Shown here in pieces: positions 1 through 6,871 of a stretch of DNA of 8,007 nucleotides. Position numbers and translations under genes: made by a program. Position 1 is the first letter of the stretch. Each line of letters begins with the position of its first letter. The stretch covers positions 1-8,007 of the forward strand of contig JAUVDD010000063.1 of assembly GCA_030595525.1 (NCBI GenBank), in the 5' to 3' direction. Source of the DNA: Puniceicoccales bacterium. GTDB lineage: Bacteria; Verrucomicrobiota; Verrucomicrobiia; Opitutales; Oceanipulchritudinaceae. The notes below the pieces were generated by a model. It searched no databases. It saw only the letters and a program-made list of their open reading frames with translations, and was not told the origin of the DNA.

Positions 1-2654
1 GCCTCGACCAGGGAATGAAGGACCTGCAGAAGTCGCTCGATGTCAGCCTTGTGGAGCCCGGTGGTTGGCTCATCCAAAAGCATTAGCGAGGCATTGTCCC
101 GGTTCTTCAGATTTCCCAGGTAACGAACCAGTTTAAGTCGCTGCGATTCCCCCCCCGACAGCGTGTTAAGTGGCTGACCAAGCGGAAGGTATCCCAAGCC
201 AACCTCATTCAATGGAGACAACTTACCAACGATGCTCTTTTCCCCGGAGAATACATCCAGAGCCGAACTAATTGTTAATTTGAGGATTTCCTGAATGGAA
301 TGACCATTCCATTCAATGGCCAGGACCTCCTCAGTAAATTGTTTACCATCGCAGACCGGACAGGGAACAAATACATCGGCCATGAATTGCATCTCAACCC
401 GTTCATATCCCAAACCTTTGCACTGAGGACAGCGACCATCGCCCGCATTGAATGAAAAAGAGGAAGCGGTCATGCCGGCCTGTTTCGCATCATCTGTGTT
501 GGCGAACAATTTCCGGACACCTTCCCATGCGCCGGAGAATAGCGCAGAATTGGACCTGGGAGTTCGACTCACCGGGGATTGGTCCACCAGCAGGATTTCG
601 TTGAAATTTAAATCGGAAGTTAATGACTTGATCCGTGCGGGGTCCTCACATGACCTCCCGCTCTGTGCCAACAAGCATTGGTATATTCCGTTGTGGAGAA
701 GCGTCGATTTGCCGGATCCACTGACTCCGCTGAAAACAACCATTCGTTGTAATGGAATATCGACATTCAGACCAGTCAGGTTGTGTTTGTGAATGCCCCG
801 CATCTTCAATCGAGGTGTGGACCTATTAACTTTTCTGAGTTCTCCCTGTCGATTGATCGATCGATTGCCTGATAAAAACTGTCCAGTTGGAGATGTCTTT
901 CGCCGGCGGAGACCCTCCACAGTTCCGGAATAAACAATCTTTCCGCCCCGGTGGCCCGGTTCCGGGCCAACTTCGATAATCATGTCGGCGGCTTCCATGA
1001 TGGCTTCATCGTGCTCGACCACCACAACTGTATTCCCTTGATCCGTCAGTTGTCGAAGAATGCTGATTAATCGATCAATATCCCGGCAGTGCAAACCGAT
1101 GGATGGTTCATCCAGGATGAAAAGGGTGTCTACGAGTGCTGTTCCCAGGCACGATGTGAGGTTTACTCGCTGGGTTTCTCCACCCGACAAGGATCGGGAT
1201 GTTCGATTTAATGAAAGGTAGGATAGGCCGACTGCATCGAGGTAATTTAGACGTGTATTAATAGCCTCCAATGCCAGATCAGCTTGTGGTTTGCCACTGG
1301 TTGAACCAATTCCGGAAATATCTGCAGATGCAAAATCAACCATCAGGGCCTTCAGATCCCTAATTGGCAAATGGTAGAGCTCGGGCAAGGTGTACCCGTT
1401 CCATTTCCAACATAGGGCTTCCGGTTGAAGACGACTTCCTCCGCAGGAAGGACAGGATACGTAGGAGCGATACCGGGAAAGAAATACCCGGACATGCATT
1501 TTGTATGTATTTTCCAACAACCAATCGAAAAATCTCCTGACACCATACCATGCCTTCGGCCATTTTTGTCCCGATTTGCCGTATTCTGGATCACCTTCCA
1601 GCACAAATTCCCGATGAGCTTTACTCATTTCCAGCCAAGGCAGGTTGGTAGGGATTTTCTTTTTCCGGCAAGATTTGATTAAATCCCGCTGGCTTTCTGA
1701 GTAGACCGCACCACTGAAAGCCTTGATGACGCCATCCTTGATGGAAAGGTTGTGATCCGGCATAACCAGCCGATCATCGATTTCAATGATTCGTCCAAAT
1801 CCCCTGCACTGGGGACAGGCACCAACGGGTGAATTGAAGGAGAAGAGGTTGGGGGAGGCTTGCCGGAAACGACGAACACTTCCCGGACGGTGTAACCCTT
1901 CACAAAACTCCTCCAGAAATCCGCCATCGTTGGAGAATAAGGCCATTTGGCCATCACCGAAATGCAGTGCTGATTTTGCAGAATCAATAAAGCGGTTTCG
2001 AGAGTTCGGTTTTAAAGAAATCCTGTCTTGAATCACCTGAAGTACAGCATCCGATGGAAGGTCCTTTTGCTGCAGATCTTCTATCTTAAGGATTTCCCCA
2101 TCAAGGATACAGCGATTATATCCCTGGTTGCTGATTGATGTCAGAATTGTCTTCCACGCCAGCTTGCCGGGACGATCTACTTTAAATGTAATCAGGACCG
2201 TCTGGTTCTTGTATGATTTGTGGGACTTTCTCCAGATCGACTGGGGGTCATCCACCGTGATTTTCTCTCCGGTATCCGGATCGAACAATTCAGCCACGTG
2301 GGAAAACCAGACTTTGAAATAGTCGCAGAGTTCGGTCATGGTTCCGACCGTCGAACGCGAGGTCTTAACCGTGTTTCCCTGTTCGATGGCGATCGAGGGC
2401 CGGATGTTTTCGATGGAATCTACATCCGGACGGTCCATCAGCTCCATGAACTGCCGGGTGTAGGGACTGAAAGTCTCCGCGTAGCGTCGATTGCCCTCGG
2501 CGTGCAAAGTATCGAAAACGAGGGATGATTTGCCGGCACCACTGAGTCCGGTGACGACAATTAATTTCCCCAGTGGCAGGTCGAGGTCGATGTTCTTGAG
2601 ATTATTCTGTCGAACCCCGCGCAACCGGATGGCTGTTGGACGAGCCTTACTCAT
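1..2654 (-). CDS. uvrA: UvrA-family excinuclease ABC subunit A (paralogue-like), 3' end cut by window edge
   Basis: DNA-damage recognition ATPase of nucleotide excision repair, or a paralogue of it. My minus-strand translation from ATG 2652-2654 stays open for 884 codons to the window edge. Perhaps 50-60 residues are missing, judged against about 940 in E. coli UvrA. Two ABC ATPase halves are visible. Half one has Walker A GLSGAGKSS (36-44), signature LSGGETQR (489-496), Walker B LDEP (514-517) and the switch histidine H548. Half two has Walker A GVSGSGKST (643-651), signature LSGGESQR (832-839) and LDEP (860-863). The C-terminal zinc finger is intact: C742, C745, C765, C768 (CX2C-X19-CX2C). 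CPSC (401-404) is also present. The first zinc module keeps only C280/C283; G253 and R256 stand where E. coli has its first cysteine pair. The segment around 115-250, equivalent to the UvrB-binding region, diverges from canonical UvrA and has no CX2C. With LGQPLNTLSGGESQRLKL, this suggests a UvrA paralogue class rather than housekeeping UvrA. Only three bases separate its ATG from the stop of the ArsC-like gene, so translation is probably coupled. No strong Shine-Dalgarno site is seen. Confidence 0.95.
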   Translation of the reverse strand, partial: MSKARPTAIRLRGVRQNNLKNIDLDLPLGKLIVVTGLSGAGKSSLVFDTLHAEGNRRYAETFSPYTRQFMELMDRPDVDSIENIRPSIAIEQGNTVKTSRSTVGTMTELCDYFKVWFSHVAELFDPDTGEKITVDDPQSIWRKSHKSYKNQTVLITFKVDRPGKLAWKTILTSISNQGYNRCILDGEILKIEDLQQKDLPSDAVLQVIQDRISLKPNSRNRFIDSAKSALHFGDGQMALFSNDGGFLEEFCEGLHRPGSVRRFRQASPNLFSFNSPVGACPQCRGFGRIIEIDDRLVMPDHNLSIKDGVIKAFSGAVYSESQRDLIKSCRKKKIPTNLPWLEMSKAHREFVLEGDPEYGKSGQKWPKAWYGVRRFFDWLLENTYKMHVRVFLSRYRSYVSCPSCGGSRLQPEALCWKWNGYTLPELYHLPIRDLKALMVDFASADISGIGSTSGKPQADLALEAINTRLNYLDAVGLSYLSLNRTSRSLSGGETQRVNLTSCLGTALVDTLFILDEPSIGLHCRDIDRLISILRQLTDQGNTVVVVEHDEAIMEAADMIIEVGPEPGHRGGKIVYSGTVEGLRRRKTSPTGQFLSGNRSINRQGELRKVNRSTPRLKMRGIHKHNLTGLNVDIPLQRMVVFSGVSGSGKSTLLHNGIYQCLLAQSGRSCEDPARIKSLTSDLNFNEILLVDQSPVSRTPRSNSALFSGAWEGVRKLFANTDDAKQAGMTASSFSFNAGDGRCPQCKGLGYERVEMQFMADVFVPCPVCDGKQFTEEVLAIEWNGHSIQEILKLTISSALDVFSGEKSIVGKLSPLNEVGLGYLPLGQPLNTLSGGESQRLKLVRYLGNLKNRDNASLMLLDEPTTGLHKADIERLLQVLHSLVE
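149..156 (-). repeat. Homopolymeric G8 tract (C8 on plus strand) in the uvrA-like gene
   Basis: Eight consecutive G residues on the coding strand encode part of LSGGESQR, the second ABC signature motif (residues 833-836). Runs of this length are prone to replication slippage and sequencing error. In the given sequence the frame is intact on both sides. Confidence 0.9.
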
Positions 2655-2657
2655 CTT

Positions 2658-3017
2658 CTATGAAGAAAGGCGTTCTTTCCAGACTTCGGGCTTAAAGCCT
2701 GCCCATGCTATTCCATTGGCCACGACGAAGGGCCGCTTAACGAGATTTCCATTCTTCTGAAGCAATGCGAAAACATCCTCCGGTTTCATGTCGGCCAGCT
2801 TGTCTTTCAAACCAAGATCACGATAATCCTTGCTGGATGTATTGATGATCTTGCGGATATTGCCCTCTGTTTTGAGACCCTTCTTCAGTTCTGCCAGACT
2901 GGGCGGTGTTTCACGAATAGGTAACTCCTTGTAGGGAATTTCCTCCTCATGCAACCACTTCAGTGCCTTGCGACAAGTCCCACACTTCACATAGCAATAG
3001 ACTTTAATTTCTGCCAT
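2658..3017 (-). CDS. ArsC/Spx-family thioredoxin-fold protein (arsenate reductase-like)
   Basis: A complete 119-residue cytosolic protein. It starts with the strand IKVYCYVKCGTCRKALKWL, typical of the ArsC/Spx/YffB/YusI superfamily, and has a CXXC pair at C12 and C15. DYRDLGL (64-70) and KRPFVV (94-99, R95) match the family's conserved arginine regions. The C-terminal GFKPEVWKERL is usual for the family. Known relatives include glutaredoxin-linked arsenate reductases and Spx, a redox-sensing RNA polymerase partner. The C12-G-T-C15 motif resembles the Spx redox switch, but the sequence does not tell reductase from regulator, and no arsenic genes (arsB, arsR, acr3) are nearby. The gene follows topB by 69 bases and ends three bases before the uvrA-like ATG, so it is probably part of the same transcript. 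AGGAGG lies unusually far (36 bases) upstream of the ATG; a nearer AGGAAAG is about 17 bases away. Confidence 0.9.
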   Translation of the reverse strand: MAEIKVYCYVKCGTCRKALKWLHEEEIPYKELPIRETPPSLAELKKGLKTEGNIRKIINTSSKDYRDLGLKDKLADMKPEDVFALLQKNGNLVKRPFVVANGIAWAGFKPEVWKERLSS

Positions 3018-3035
3018 GCTGTGAAGTATGGCAGC

Positions 3036-3059
3036 TTTCCTGAAAAAGGAAATCCTCCT
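3036..3059 (-). promoter_or_regulatory. Strong Shine-Dalgarno-like AGGAGG followed by small inverted repeat in arsC-like leader
   Basis: On the minus strand, AGGAGG (3054-3059) is followed one base later by TTTCCT-TTTTC-AGGAAA (3036-3052), a six-base-pair stem with a five-base loop. The arsC-like ATG is at 3015-3017. This is too far for normal use of the AGGAGG (36 bases), but folding of the hairpin would shorten the gap to about 19. No start codon follows the AGGAGG at normal spacing. Whether it functions is inference. Confidence 0.25.
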
Positions 3060-3062
3060 GAT

Positions 3063-3084
3063 GCTTTTTCGTGATGAAAAAAGC
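3063..3084 (-). terminator. AT-rich hairpin just after the topB stop, possible weak terminator or attenuator
   Basis: GCTTTTT and AAAAAGC can pair around an eight-base loop, immediately downstream of the topB TAG. The stem is mostly A-T and no separate U-run follows, so it is not a convincing intrinsic terminator. At most it may reduce read-through into the arsC-like and uvrA-like genes or mark an mRNA processing point. Confidence 0.2.
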
Positions 3085-3086
3085 CC

Positions 3087-5615
3087 CTAGTCCTTCTTGG
3101 CGGCCTTTTTCTTCGGAGGGAATTTCCTTGGCGGGAATTCGAAACCGATATTGCCACCCTTCTTAAGGATCAGGAATGCATCGAACGGTCTTCCGGTACG
3201 CTTGGAAACAAAGCCCTTGATGAGCCCGGTCTTACCTTCTTCCAACAGCTTTGCCACTTCCTCCTTGGGAAGCGTTTTTGCAAGCATCGTTCTCGACAGC
3301 CGGAAATTGTCACCCGGTTCATTTTGCAGGCTTCGCTCACAGGCGTAGGCCTTCGGGGTCTCGTAAACTGTTGATCCGGACTCCTTGAAGATGCCGACGA
3401 CCGGGAGCTCTGCAATATTCAGGTTTTCTTCTTCCCCGTTGCCATTGCCATTATCACCAAAATCGAAGCCGATCTTGTTCATGGCATCCAGGCGAATGAT
3501 GGCAGAATAGGGCTTGCCAGCCTTTGAACGGAATCCATCAAGCGGCCCGATCAGGCGATTGCTGACCAAAGTTTGAATCTCTTCTTCAGAGAATTTCCGA
3601 TTACCGATGGTCTTGTAGATAGTAAGCTCTTCGTCCTGTGATTTATAAGCACGAAGTAATGCCTTCATCGGCTTGTCATCGGTTGGAGAAATAATCGAAG
3701 AATCGGGTGATGTTGAAAGATCCTCGTCAAAGGTCTTGATGCTTTCGACGATGGTCTTGGTCAAATCAATGATCCCGGACATAAACTTTTCCCGGGTAAT
3801 CTCATTGGTTTCCATGTGACGGAGCCGGTATTCCCACTCACCTGTGAGATCTGGACGAGTAAGGGCTTCAGCTTTAACTGCGGTCAGGAACTCAAAGAGG
3901 TTTTCAGCCTTGGCGGTGACCAGCAGATTACGGCCTTCGCGCTCGATATATTTTTCCCTGGCCAAGTGGTCGATGACACTGGCCCGGGTTGCCGGTGTTC
4001 CGAGGCCTTTCTCCTTCATGGCGTCAGCCAAGTCATCATCCTCGACCAATTTACCAGCACCTTCCATTGCCGAAAGCAATGTGGCTTCCGTGAAATGAGC
4101 GGGTGGCTTGGTGGTTTCTTCCTGTAATTCAAGTGCACTTGGCTGGGCCTTGAACGCGGACGGATCAGGATCTTCCACTTCCAACCAGGAGGGAGATTTG
4201 TCTGCTTCCGTTAACGCCGGCATTTCGCTGGTTGTTCCAGCTTTTCCGTAGACCTCCAAGTAGCCCGGTTTTACCAGGACCTTACCCTCTGTCTTGAATT
4301 TTAATTCATCAACCACGGTAATCCGCGTGGTGACGTCAAATTCCGCAGGTGGGAAGAATACCGAAACAAAACGCTGGCAAACCATCTCGAAGATACGGGA
4401 TTCCTCCGGACCGAGGCGATTGGGTTCCTCACCTGTTGGAATGACCGCGAAGTGATCACTGATCTGCTTGTTATTGAAAATGCGTTTATCCGGTTTCACC
4501 CAGTCATTGTTGAGAACGGTGGCGGCATGGACACCGATGGGACCTTGCATCCGGGAGAGGGTTGATTTGACGGTCCCGAGGTAATCCTCCGGCAGGGCCC
4601 GGCTATCCGTACGAGGATAAGTGAGCAACTTGTGTCGCTCATAGAGGCTCTGGGCGATTTGCAATGTACGAGCTGCCGAGTATCCATAGCGTCCATTGGC
4701 TTCCCTCTGGAGGGAAGTCAGGTCGTACAAGCGACCACTTGATTTGCGGGTTCTTTTCTTCTCGTCTGATGCCAACGCGACTTTGGCAACATTTAATCGT
4801 GAGAGCAGCTCTTCGGCTTTTCCTGATTCCCAGAAACGATCCGTTTTATCGTCGGGATTCTTCTCCTTGTTGATTTTGTCCTCGCGTTGCAGGAAACCAT
4901 TATAGCTTCCCTCAGCGATGCTGAATTGACCCTCGATTTTCCAAAACGTACGTGGTTGGAAATTTCGGATAATCAACTCCCTTTCCAAAATAATGGATAG
5001 AGTAGGTGTCTGGACCCGTCCCACCGTGGCAACACCCTTGCTGCGACCGAACATGCGCTTGGTCACGGCCCGTGTACCATTGATACCGATCAGCCAGTCC
5101 GCCTCCGAACGACTCCGGGCGGCATCCTTTAGTCCCTGCATTTGTTCTGGTTCGCGCAAGTTTTTGAACGCATCCAGGATAGACTGCTTGGTCATGGATT
5201 GCATCCAAACGCGCTTGAAAGGCTTTTTGCACTTAGCCAACTCGTAGATGTAGGTGAAAATCAATTCCCCTTCACGGCCGGCGTCACAAGCATTATATAT
5301 TTCACTGACATCCTTGCGCTTCATCAGCTTTTTAAGAGCGGTTAATCGCTCCTTACTACGCTTGTCGCTGATGGCCTTGAGTTTGAATTGTTCCGGGATA
5401 ATCGGCAGGCTACCAAGCCTCCAGAATCCATACTCCTTCTTGTTGATATCCTCGGGCATGAAGAGTTCAACAAGGTGGCCAACGGCAGCGCTAATGACGT
5501 ATTCGTCATTTTCGAAACCGGTATCTGTTTTCGTGAATTGGCCGAGCGCCTTGGAAATATCCTGGGCAACGCTTGGTTTCTCGGCGATTATAAGGGTCTT
5601 CAATGTGTCTGACAA
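3087..5615 (-). CDS. topB: DNA topoisomerase III (type IA), TTG start
   Basis: A type IA topoisomerase that cuts and passes single DNA strands. TopB enzymes decatenate DNA and resolve recombination and replication intermediates. The protein is complete at 842 residues. The Toprim domain opens with LIIAEKPSVA (8-17) and carries ACDAGREGEL (109-118), a D-A-G-R-E-G-E form known in Firmicutes-type TopB. E174/D174-region and QTPTLSII (202-209) belong to the core. The catalytic tyrosine is Y333 in TYPRTDS (332-338). GLGTPATRASVIDHL (537-551) is the conserved late core motif. The C-terminus has two Toprim_Crpt-like repeats (about 664-720 and 739-828), joined by an acidic linker containing NGNGNG, and ends in a lysine-rich tail (KFPPKKKAAKKD). 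Four-cysteine zinc fingers are absent. The start is TTG at 5613-5615: no in-frame ATG precedes it before the stop of the upstream gene, and no Shine-Dalgarno site is visible. The aminotransferase stop is only 24 bases upstream, so translational coupling is likely. Confidence 0.95.
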   Translation of the reverse strand: MSDTLKTLIIAEKPSVAQDISKALGQFTKTDTGFENDEYVISAAVGHLVELFMPEDINKKEYGFWRLGSLPIIPEQFKLKAISDKRSKERLTALKKLMKRKDVSEIYNACDAGREGELIFTYIYELAKCKKPFKRVWMQSMTKQSILDAFKNLREPEQMQGLKDAARSRSEADWLIGINGTRAVTKRMFGRSKGVATVGRVQTPTLSIILERELIIRNFQPRTFWKIEGQFSIAEGSYNGFLQREDKINKEKNPDDKTDRFWESGKAEELLSRLNVAKVALASDEKKRTRKSSGRLYDLTSLQREANGRYGYSAARTLQIAQSLYERHKLLTYPRTDSRALPEDYLGTVKSTLSRMQGPIGVHAATVLNNDWVKPDKRIFNNKQISDHFAVIPTGEEPNRLGPEESRIFEMVCQRFVSVFFPPAEFDVTTRITVVDELKFKTEGKVLVKPGYLEVYGKAGTTSEMPALTEADKSPSWLEVEDPDPSAFKAQPSALELQEETTKPPAHFTEATLLSAMEGAGKLVEDDDLADAMKEKGLGTPATRASVIDHLAREKYIEREGRNLLVTAKAENLFEFLTAVKAEALTRPDLTGEWEYRLRHMETNEITREKFMSGIIDLTKTIVESIKTFDEDLSTSPDSSIISPTDDKPMKALLRAYKSQDEELTIYKTIGNRKFSEEEIQTLVSNRLIGPLDGFRSKAGKPYSAIIRLDAMNKIGFDFGDNGNGNGEEENLNIAELPVVGIFKESGSTVYETPKAYACERSLQNEPGDNFRLSRTMLAKTLPKEEVAKLLEEGKTGLIKGFVSKRTGRPFDAFLILKKGGNIGFEFPPRKFPPKKKAAKKD

Positions 5616-5639
5616 AATGTGTTTTCTGTTGATGTTAAA

Positions 5640-6725
5640 TTAATTGATGTAATTGAGAGCCTCCAGAGTCTGATCCAAGTTGTTCAGCAGCTCCTTCATG
5701 GTTTCTTCAGTTTCGTCACCCATGTTGGAGATGCGAAAAGTCTTACCTTTGATTTTTCCATACCCGCCATCAATAACGCAATTGAAGTTGGTTTTTAGAT
5801 GATTGATGATGGCAGGCAAGTCCCACTCATACCTATTTTTGACGCATGAGAGGGATTTGGAGGCAAAGGCACGCGGAGGCAAAGTTTCCAGTCCATGTTT
5901 GTCAATCCATGCATGGACCATCTGGTTGAGGTGTTCATGGCGAGCGAAGCGCTCCTCCAGTCCTTCCTCGAAAATGTCTTCCAGTTTTGAACGTAAAGCG
6001 AAGATCAGGGGAATGATCGGTGTGGACGGAGTCATTCCCTTTTCATGGTTTTTGTGGAATTCAAGAAAATCAAAGTAATATCCGCGGTCGTTAGCGGTTG
6101 CCGCGCGCTGGCGGGCTTTCTCGGAGACACACAGCAGGGCCATTCCCGGTGGCATGGCCAGTGCCTTTTGACTGCCAGTCAGAAGAACATCGATCCCCAG
6201 CTTGTCCTTTTCAATCTTAACGGCGGAGAATGAGCTCACGCTATCGACAACGGAACGTACTTCGGGGAATTCGTTCACGACGGCCATGATTTCCGCCAGA
6301 GGATTCATTGTCCCGGTGGAAGTTTCGTTATGGATCAGGGTAATGACATCAAACTCACCAGTGGAAAGTTCGCGACGAATATCTTCTGGATCAACTGGTG
6401 TTCCCCATTCGTATTGCAGGGCTTTGGCTTCTTTGCCGCAGCGCTTGGAAACATCAAACCATTTATCGGAAAAGGCGCCTGAACAAACGTTGAGTACCTT
6501 CTTTTGGACAAGGTTCCGAATGGAGCCTTCCATCACTCCCCAAGCGGAACTGGTGGAGATGTAAACCGGATCCTTCGTAAAAAAGAGCTCCTGCAAGCCC
6601 GGTTGGACCGACTGGTAAAGCTCAACGAAATCGGGGCTGCGATGCCCGAAAACGTGCGTGGTCATTGCCTTGTAGGTTTTTTCAGAAACCTCGACTGGTC
6701 CTGGGATATACAGTTTGTAGGCCAT
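5640..6725 (-). CDS. Class V PLP-dependent aminotransferase (serine/alanine-glyoxylate or phosphoserine aminotransferase-like)
   Basis: A fold-type I, class V aminotransferase (the SerC/AGT family) that moves amino groups using pyridoxal phosphate. I start it at ATG 6723-6725 (361 residues, MAYKLYIPGPVEVSEKTY), because the family begins right at this (L/I)xPGP motif. An in-frame GTG at 6777-6779 would add 18 residues of non-family sequence. Key sites in ATG numbering: STSSAWGVMEG (58-68) near the phosphate-binding region, HNETSTGT (132-139), D161 in VVDSVSSFS as the partner of the pyridine nitrogen, and K187 in TGSQKALAMPPG as the PLP Schiff-base lysine. KTFRISNMGD near the C-terminus probably holds the arginine that binds substrate carboxylate. 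Relatives act as alanine- or serine-glyoxylate transaminases, and some serve as phosphoserine aminotransferase in serine synthesis; the sequence alone does not decide. It is the first gene of the probable minus-strand operon, 24 bases before topB. No strong Shine-Dalgarno site precedes the ATG. Confidence 0.9.
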   Translation of the reverse strand: MAYKLYIPGPVEVSEKTYKAMTTHVFGHRSPDFVELYQSVQPGLQELFFTKDPVYISTSSAWGVMEGSIRNLVQKKVLNVCSGAFSDKWFDVSKRCGKEAKALQYEWGTPVDPEDIRRELSTGEFDVITLIHNETSTGTMNPLAEIMAVVNEFPEVRSVVDSVSSFSAVKIEKDKLGIDVLLTGSQKALAMPPGMALLCVSEKARQRAATANDRGYYFDFLEFHKNHEKGMTPSTPIIPLIFALRSKLEDIFEEGLEERFARHEHLNQMVHAWIDKHGLETLPPRAFASKSLSCVKNRYEWDLPAIINHLKTNFNCVIDGGYGKIKGKTFRISNMGDETEETMKELLNNLDQTLEALNYIN

Positions 6726-6871
6726 TGTTTTTGTGATATTTAGATTTCCCACCTTAAAAGAAAGTGCGAACGTGGACACGTAAAGAGGCTCGTTTGGAAA
6801 CCGTCAAGGATGTTTACGAAATATTAATTTATATTGCGAAGTGCAGGGATAGATATACCAAGCCTAAGCGT
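6726..6871. promoter_or_regulatory. Divergent intergenic region between aminotransferase operon and FAD oxidoreductase
   Basis: These 146 bases separate the two divergent start codons and must hold, or adjoin, the promoters for both directions. The stretch about 6812-6840 is clearly AT-rich compared with the flanking genes. I see no strong dyad operator or riboswitch-like structure. Confidence 0.6.
6779..6807 (-). promoter_or_regulatory. Candidate sigma70-like promoter for the minus-strand cluster
   Basis: On the minus strand, TTGACG (6802-6807) matches the -35 consensus at five of six bases. It is followed 17 bases later by TTTACG (6779-6784), a poor -10 box with three matches. Transcription would start near 6771 and give a leader of about 45 bases before ATG 6725. 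This would exclude the GTG at 6779 as the aminotransferase start. The weak -10 keeps this a guess. Confidence 0.25.

Noticed and set aside
448..792. 114-codon plus-strand open frame
   Set aside because: Antisense to the second ATPase half of the uvrA-like gene, opposite conserved Walker A and zinc-finger codons.
850..870. Cluster of GATC/ATCGAT repeats
   Set aside because: It is short, falls in the linker between the two UvrA halves and is explained by codons for NRSIDRQ; no sign of an origin or a methylation-control region.
5254..5643. 129-codon plus-strand open frame
   Set aside because: It lies antisense to the start of topB, shows no family features, and topB is strongly supported by its motifs.
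6202..6564. 120-codon plus-strand open frame
   Set aside because: Antisense shadow of the aminotransferase; no recognisable motif or ribosome-binding site.
6726..6779. 18-residue N-terminal extension of the aminotransferase from GTG 6779
   Set aside because: The added residues do not look like the family, whose members begin close to the YKLYIPGP motif; ATG 6725 fits better.
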